Assembly: GCA_964002385.1 (NCBI GenBank)
Contig: CAXFFS010000025.1
Span: 1 to 17,949, forward strand
Direction: 5' to 3'
DNA: 17,949 nt
From: AEGEAN-183 sp964002385
GTDB lineage: Bacteria > Pseudomonadota > Gammaproteobacteria > Magnimaribacterales > Magnimaribacteraceae
The translations under genes and the position numbers were made by a program. The notes under the pieces were generated by a model. It worked only from the letters and a program-made list of their open reading frames with translations, did no database searches and was not told the origin of the DNA. How positions within the stretch are numbered: position 1 is the first letter of the stretch; every line of letters begins with the position of its first letter. Of this stretch, positions 14,770-17,949 are shown in pieces.

Positions 14770-15960
14770 ATGGATCTAGAATACGGACCTGAGTACAACG
14801 AATTTAGAGAAGAAGTTAGATCTTTCGTTAAAGACAATGAAGGGGTTAATCTGATAGGGGAGTCTTTAAGAAGCACTGCACGGGTTGAATGGCAACAAAC
14901 ACTAATTGATAACGGCTACTTCGCAAGATCCACTCCTAAAGAATATGGTGGATTTGGAGGTGATATAGACATTCTAAAAACCAGAATAATAGCGGAAGAG
15001 TTTGCAAAATCTTCTATTCCTAAACCTTTGGGCGGCCAAGGAATACAAATGTTGGTCCCTACTCTACTTGAGCTTGGTACAGAAGAACAAAAGCAAGCCT
15101 ACGTAAAACCCACTCTTAGAGGAGAGATTATTTGGTGCCAAGGTTATTCTGAACCTAACTCTGGTAGTGACCTAGCAAGCCTGCAGACCAAAGGAGAGTT
15201 GGATGGGGATGAGTGGGTTATTAATGGTCAGAAGATTTGGACCAGTACAGCAAAATTTGCTCAGATGTGTTTTTGTCTGGTTAGAACAGAACCGGATGCT
15301 CCGAAGCACCAAGGAATCAGTTACCTTCTAATTCCAATGGACACACCTGGTATTGAAATTAGACCAATTAAGCAAATGACAGGTGATGCTGATTTCAATG
15401 AAGTGTTTTTCACAGATGTACGTATACCTGCAGCTAACATTGTTGGTAAGCGCGGTGAAGGATGGAAAGTAGCAAACGCAACTTTAACTCATGAAAGAGG
15501 TTCATTAGCTGATCCAGATGTAATGCAGAATAGACTTTATGCGCTTATTGATTTAATGAAATCTGAAACTATTGATGGAGAAAGAGTTATAGATAAACCT
15601 GTGTTCAGGGATAGATTGCTGAGAGTTCAAGGAAAAGTATTGGCTCAACAAGCCAATGCCCTAAGGCTCCTTTCTAGTTCAATTAACAAAGGTCAAGACA
15701 CCACAATGGCAAGATTTATTACTAAACTTATAGGAACTGAACTGAGGCATGAGCTTGAAGGCTTGGCTATTGATGCCATGGGTGAAATAGGAACCCTATA
15801 TGAAGACAGCCCTCATTTAAGAGACAGCGGCTCCTGGCAGATGTCTTATATGTATTTTCTTGGGTTGATAATTGGTGGAGGTACTAATCAGATACAAAAG
15901 AATATTATTAGTGAAAGGGCCTTAGGTATGCCTAAGGAACCGAAAGTACAAGGAGCATAA
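14770..15960 (+). CDS. Acyl-CoA dehydrogenase, catalytic-type subunit
   Basis: This 396-residue acyl-CoA dehydrogenase shows the usual layout: N-terminal helices, the CQGYSEPNSGSDLAS loop (123-137), NGQKIWTSTA (152-161), and a C-terminal helical domain ending with GGGTNQIQKNIISERALG (369-386). The catalytic glutamate of medium-chain enzymes (YEGT) is replaced by glycine in GGGT. A glutamate in LTHERGS (E242) lies on the helix where isovaleryl- and long-chain types keep their base, so it may be catalytic. AGGAG lies six bases before the ATG. The next gene starts one base after its stop and encodes a partner-like dehydrogenase. Adjacent unequal pairs are typical of the heterotetrameric enzymes of steroid side-chain breakdown; that pathway role is inferred. 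Confidence 0.93.
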   Translation: MDLEYGPEYNEFREEVRSFVKDNEGVNLIGESLRSTARVEWQQTLIDNGYFARSTPKEYGGFGGDIDILKTRIIAEEFAKSSIPKPLGGQGIQMLVPTLLELGTEEQKQAYVKPTLRGEIIWCQGYSEPNSGSDLASLQTKGELDGDEWVINGQKIWTSTAKFAQMCFCLVRTEPDAPKHQGISYLLIPMDTPGIEIRPIKQMTGDADFNEVFFTDVRIPAANIVGKRGEGWKVANATLTHERGSLADPDVMQNRLYALIDLMKSETIDGERVIDKPVFRDRLLRVQGKVLAQQANALRLLSSSINKGQDTTMARFITKLIGTELRHELEGLAIDAMGEIGTLYEDSPHLRDSGSWQMSYMYFLGLIIGGGTNQIQKNIISERALGMPKEPKVQGA

Positions 15961-15961
15961 G

Positions 15962-17104
15962 ATGTATTTTGGATTATCAGAAGAGCAACAAAGCCTACAA
16001 GATAATATTAAGAAATATCTAGAAGACAATGCTTCTCTAGATACGATTAAAGAAGTGGCTGGTGGTGATTCAGCTAAGGCAGAAAATATACATAAAGGAC
16101 TCGTAGAATTAGGAATCAGTGGTCTTATGGTTCCTGAGCAATACGGAGGGCTAGAGCTTGATATGCTTTTTGCTTCTGTTGTTTCAGGAGCCCTGGGTTC
16201 AGGTACGGCACCCGTTCCATTTGCTGGTGCTTATGTCATGGCACCCATTGCACTATCTCTAGGAGGTAGCGAATCCCAAAAGGAAACCTGGTTACCAAAA
16301 ATAGCAGGTGGCGAGGCTATTATTGGAATTGGTATTTCAGAATATGTAGGCGCTCGAGAAGATGCAGCAATTACTTTCTCTGGTAACACTATCTCAGGAC
16401 GATGTCTTTTTGTAATTGACGCTAAAAATGCAGATGCTTATATTCTTGCTAATAAAGCAGGAGAACTATACATAATTGATGCTAAAGACAAAGGCATCTC
16501 AGTAACTGAATTAGTAACAGTTGATAAAACACGTCCTTCAATAGAACTGAATTTAGACAAAGTGGTAGCCGAACTTCTTCCAGGGTCCGAGAAGAATCAA
16601 GAAGTAATCAATAAAGTTTTAGATGCTGGCAGGCTGATGCTTTCAGCGGACAGTGTTGGCGCTTCTCAAATAATGTTGGATAAAGCCGTTGCTTACTCGT
16701 TAGAAAGGAAACAATTTGGAAGAGTTATAGGATCGTTTCAAGCAGTTAAACACATGTGTGCTGAAATGGCTGCAGAACTGGAACCCTGTCATTCAATGAT
16801 ATGGCATGCAGCGCACTGTTATGATCATGATCCTGCCCAAGCTAGATTAATGGCTTGTCACACCAAGGCCCATGTTTCAGAAGTAGCGAAGCAAATTTCT
16901 AAGACCTCTACAGAAGTTCATGGCGGTATGGGTTTTACTGATGAATTAGGTTTGCATTACTGGTTTAAGAGAATAGGGCTTAATAGACAACTATTAGGAT
17001 CTCCAGAATTAGTTAGAGAAGAAGCAGCAAGAATTCAAAACTTTGATCAATCCCCTGCTGAAGGTCAAGGAAATAAGGAAGTTGGTAATCCTTTACTTGT
17101 CTAA
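15962..17104 (+). CDS. Acyl-CoA dehydrogenase, partner-type subunit
   Basis: This 380-residue protein has the acyl-CoA dehydrogenase fold, but it lacks several active-site features. The flavin-contacting block is retained (ERKQFGRVIGSFQAVKHM, R249 and 251-254; VHGGMGFT, 319-326), while the E-G-T loop is GSPELVREEA and the helix position that carries glutamate in its neighbour is glycine (DAGRLML, near 223). The middle beta domain is short and divergent. It is therefore likely the structural, FAD-sharing half of an alpha2-beta2 enzyme with the upstream subunit. An AGGAG inside the end of the upstream gene, six bases before the ATG, drives its start, so translation is coupled. Its TAA overlaps the stop codon of the convergent amidohydrolase. 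Confidence 0.9.
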   Translation: MYFGLSEEQQSLQDNIKKYLEDNASLDTIKEVAGGDSAKAENIHKGLVELGISGLMVPEQYGGLELDMLFASVVSGALGSGTAPVPFAGAYVMAPIALSLGGSESQKETWLPKIAGGEAIIGIGISEYVGAREDAAITFSGNTISGRCLFVIDAKNADAYILANKAGELYIIDAKDKGISVTELVTVDKTRPSIELNLDKVVAELLPGSEKNQEVINKVLDAGRLMLSADSVGASQIMLDKAVAYSLERKQFGRVIGSFQAVKHMCAEMAAELEPCHSMIWHAAHCYDHDPAQARLMACHTKAHVSEVAKQISKTSTEVHGGMGFTDELGLHYWFKRIGLNRQLLGSPELVREEAARIQNFDQSPAEGQGNKEVGNPLLV

Positions 17105-17949
17105 AGAGAATAAAACTCAGCTGCTGTTTTAAAGAAAAGGTGTTCCTTTTCTTCTAAAGAAAAATCTCTCACCACTTTTTTAAATCCATTCCAGAGAGAG
17201 GCATAGGAGATTGATCTTCTATCTACGGGGAAATTACTCTCAAACATGCAGCGTTTTACACCAAAACACTTAATAGCATGAAGATAATATCTTCCGTGAA
17301 ACTCAAATAGCTCATCGGAAGTTGCTGGCAATTCTCTCTTATGCCATCCCCAACCATTTATTGGCATAGCCAGTCCACCTATTTTTATATAAACGTTATC
17401 CCTTTCTGCTAACTCAGCAATAGATTCTTTCCATTCAGAAAAAACCTCTTCATGTCTATTTGCATAAGGACCTATACCTAGCGGACCGCCAAAGTGATTC
17501 TGTACGATCTTAAGATTAGGGAAACATTTAGCTAATTCTGTTAACTCATTGATTTGTTTATGATAATTCCAAGCATCTAACGTTAAATTTAAGGCATCTA
17601 GTTGTTCTATACCTTGCTGAAATTTAGAGTCTAAATAGATATGCCTAATTGGTATAGAGTGTGAATTCCTTATTTCTTCACTTTCATCCCAGCTTGCGCC
17701 ATGACGAATCCCCTTAAATCTCCCTTTTCCTTCCTCTACATGAGCTTCTAACACCTCTCTCGCAGAGCTTCCTAGCATCATGTCTGCATGCCCAACTATG
17801 CCTTCGATTTGTGCTTTAGACTTATCTAACTTTGCTTCTTCAGCAACTTCATAAACAAACTTGGTTTCCCCTACAGGTTTCATTGCGTCTGAGCCCGATT
17901 CAAAATACCCCTGGCCGCACTCCACGAAAACCGTCTTACTAATCTTATG
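17101..17949 (-). CDS. Amidohydrolase 2-family protein, N-terminus off window
   Basis: The frame is open to the right edge, so the protein is cut off at its N-terminus. An internal GTG at 17923-17925 is not a real start, because in-frame codons upstream read HKISKTVF and join VECGQGYFESGSDAM, the expected VFVEC segment of the family. Further marks are GIVGHADM, RFKGIRHGASWD, IVQNHFGGPLG, VYIKIGGLAMP and CMFESNFPVD near the end, all typical of the TIM-barrel amidohydrolase_2 group (COG3618-like), which hydrolyses or decarboxylates cyclic carboxylates and lactones. The missing part should carry the first metal ligands (an H-x-H). Substrate unknown. It is convergent with the acyl-CoA dehydrogenase pair; stop codons overlap and no terminator is visible between them. 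Confidence 0.88.
   Translation of the reverse strand, partial: HKISKTVFVECGQGYFESGSDAMKPVGETKFVYEVAEEAKLDKSKAQIEGIVGHADMMLGSSAREVLEAHVEEGKGRFKGIRHGASWDESEEIRNSHSIPIRHIYLDSKFQQGIEQLDALNLTLDAWNYHKQINELTELAKCFPNLKIVQNHFGGPLGIGPYANRHEEVFSEWKESIAELAERDNVYIKIGGLAMPINGWGWHKRELPATSDELFEFHGRYYLHAIKCFGVKRCMFESNFPVDRRSISYASLWNGFKKVVRDFSLEEKEHLFFKTAAEFYSL

Noticed and set aside
17101..17925. Complete 274-residue amidohydrolase starting at GTG 17923-17925
   Set aside because: In-frame codons continue to the window edge and give the family's conserved VFVEC segment, so the gene is cut off by the window rather than complete.

Overview
The window reads as a stretch of chromosome from a streamlined marine gammaproteobacterium. 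It is visibly AT-rich, genes are packed with gaps of at most about 90 bases, there is a large TonB-dependent receptor, acyl-CoA dehydrogenases recur, and there is a near-perfect gammaproteobacterial-type LexA box. A SAR86-like or related pelagic lineage would fit, but that is an impression from gene content and composition, not a proof. No rRNA, tRNA, CRISPR array, insertion sequence or prophage gene was seen. No gene-free stretch exceeds 300 bases.

Layout. From the left, on the minus strand: an MFS transporter (60-1268) and a TonB-dependent receptor (1335-4163) separated by a strong terminator hairpin. The receptor has its own likely promoter just after the preceding gene. Next, a six-gene minus-strand run is transcribed from about 13541 down to 4255: DUF3604 lipoprotein, DUF3604 lipoprotein, ACAD11-like acyl-CoA dehydrogenase, DUF3604 lipoprotein, parvulin-like peptidyl-prolyl isomerase, HupE/UreJ-type membrane protein. 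Spacing is 10-67 bases, with one stop/start overlap, so it looks like a single operon. A hairpin before the third DUF3604 gene may tune it.

Divergent from this run, at 13609-14697 on the plus strand, a LexA (SOS) box sits on a promoter in front of three tightly overlapping genes. These are a 48-residue single-span membrane protein, a 41-residue very basic protein, and a steroid 5-alpha-reductase-like membrane enzyme. A plus-strand pair of acyl-CoA dehydrogenase subunits follows (14770-17104). It converges, with overlapping stop codons, on an amidohydrolase that runs off the right edge.

How the genes may work together (inference). The three DUF3604 proteins are predicted lipoproteins carrying a PHP-like set of metal-ligand motifs. 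The parvulin-like protein could help fold them and the HupE-like protein could handle their metal. The receptor, MFS transporter, acyl-CoA dehydrogenases, 5-alpha-reductase-like enzyme and amidohydrolase suggest uptake and breakdown of a hydrophobic, perhaps sterol- or terpenoid-like, substrate. The most unexpected signal is the SOS-controlled promoter driving a tiny membrane protein, a possible DNA-damage-induced division inhibitor analogue, linked to a 5-alpha-reductase homologue.
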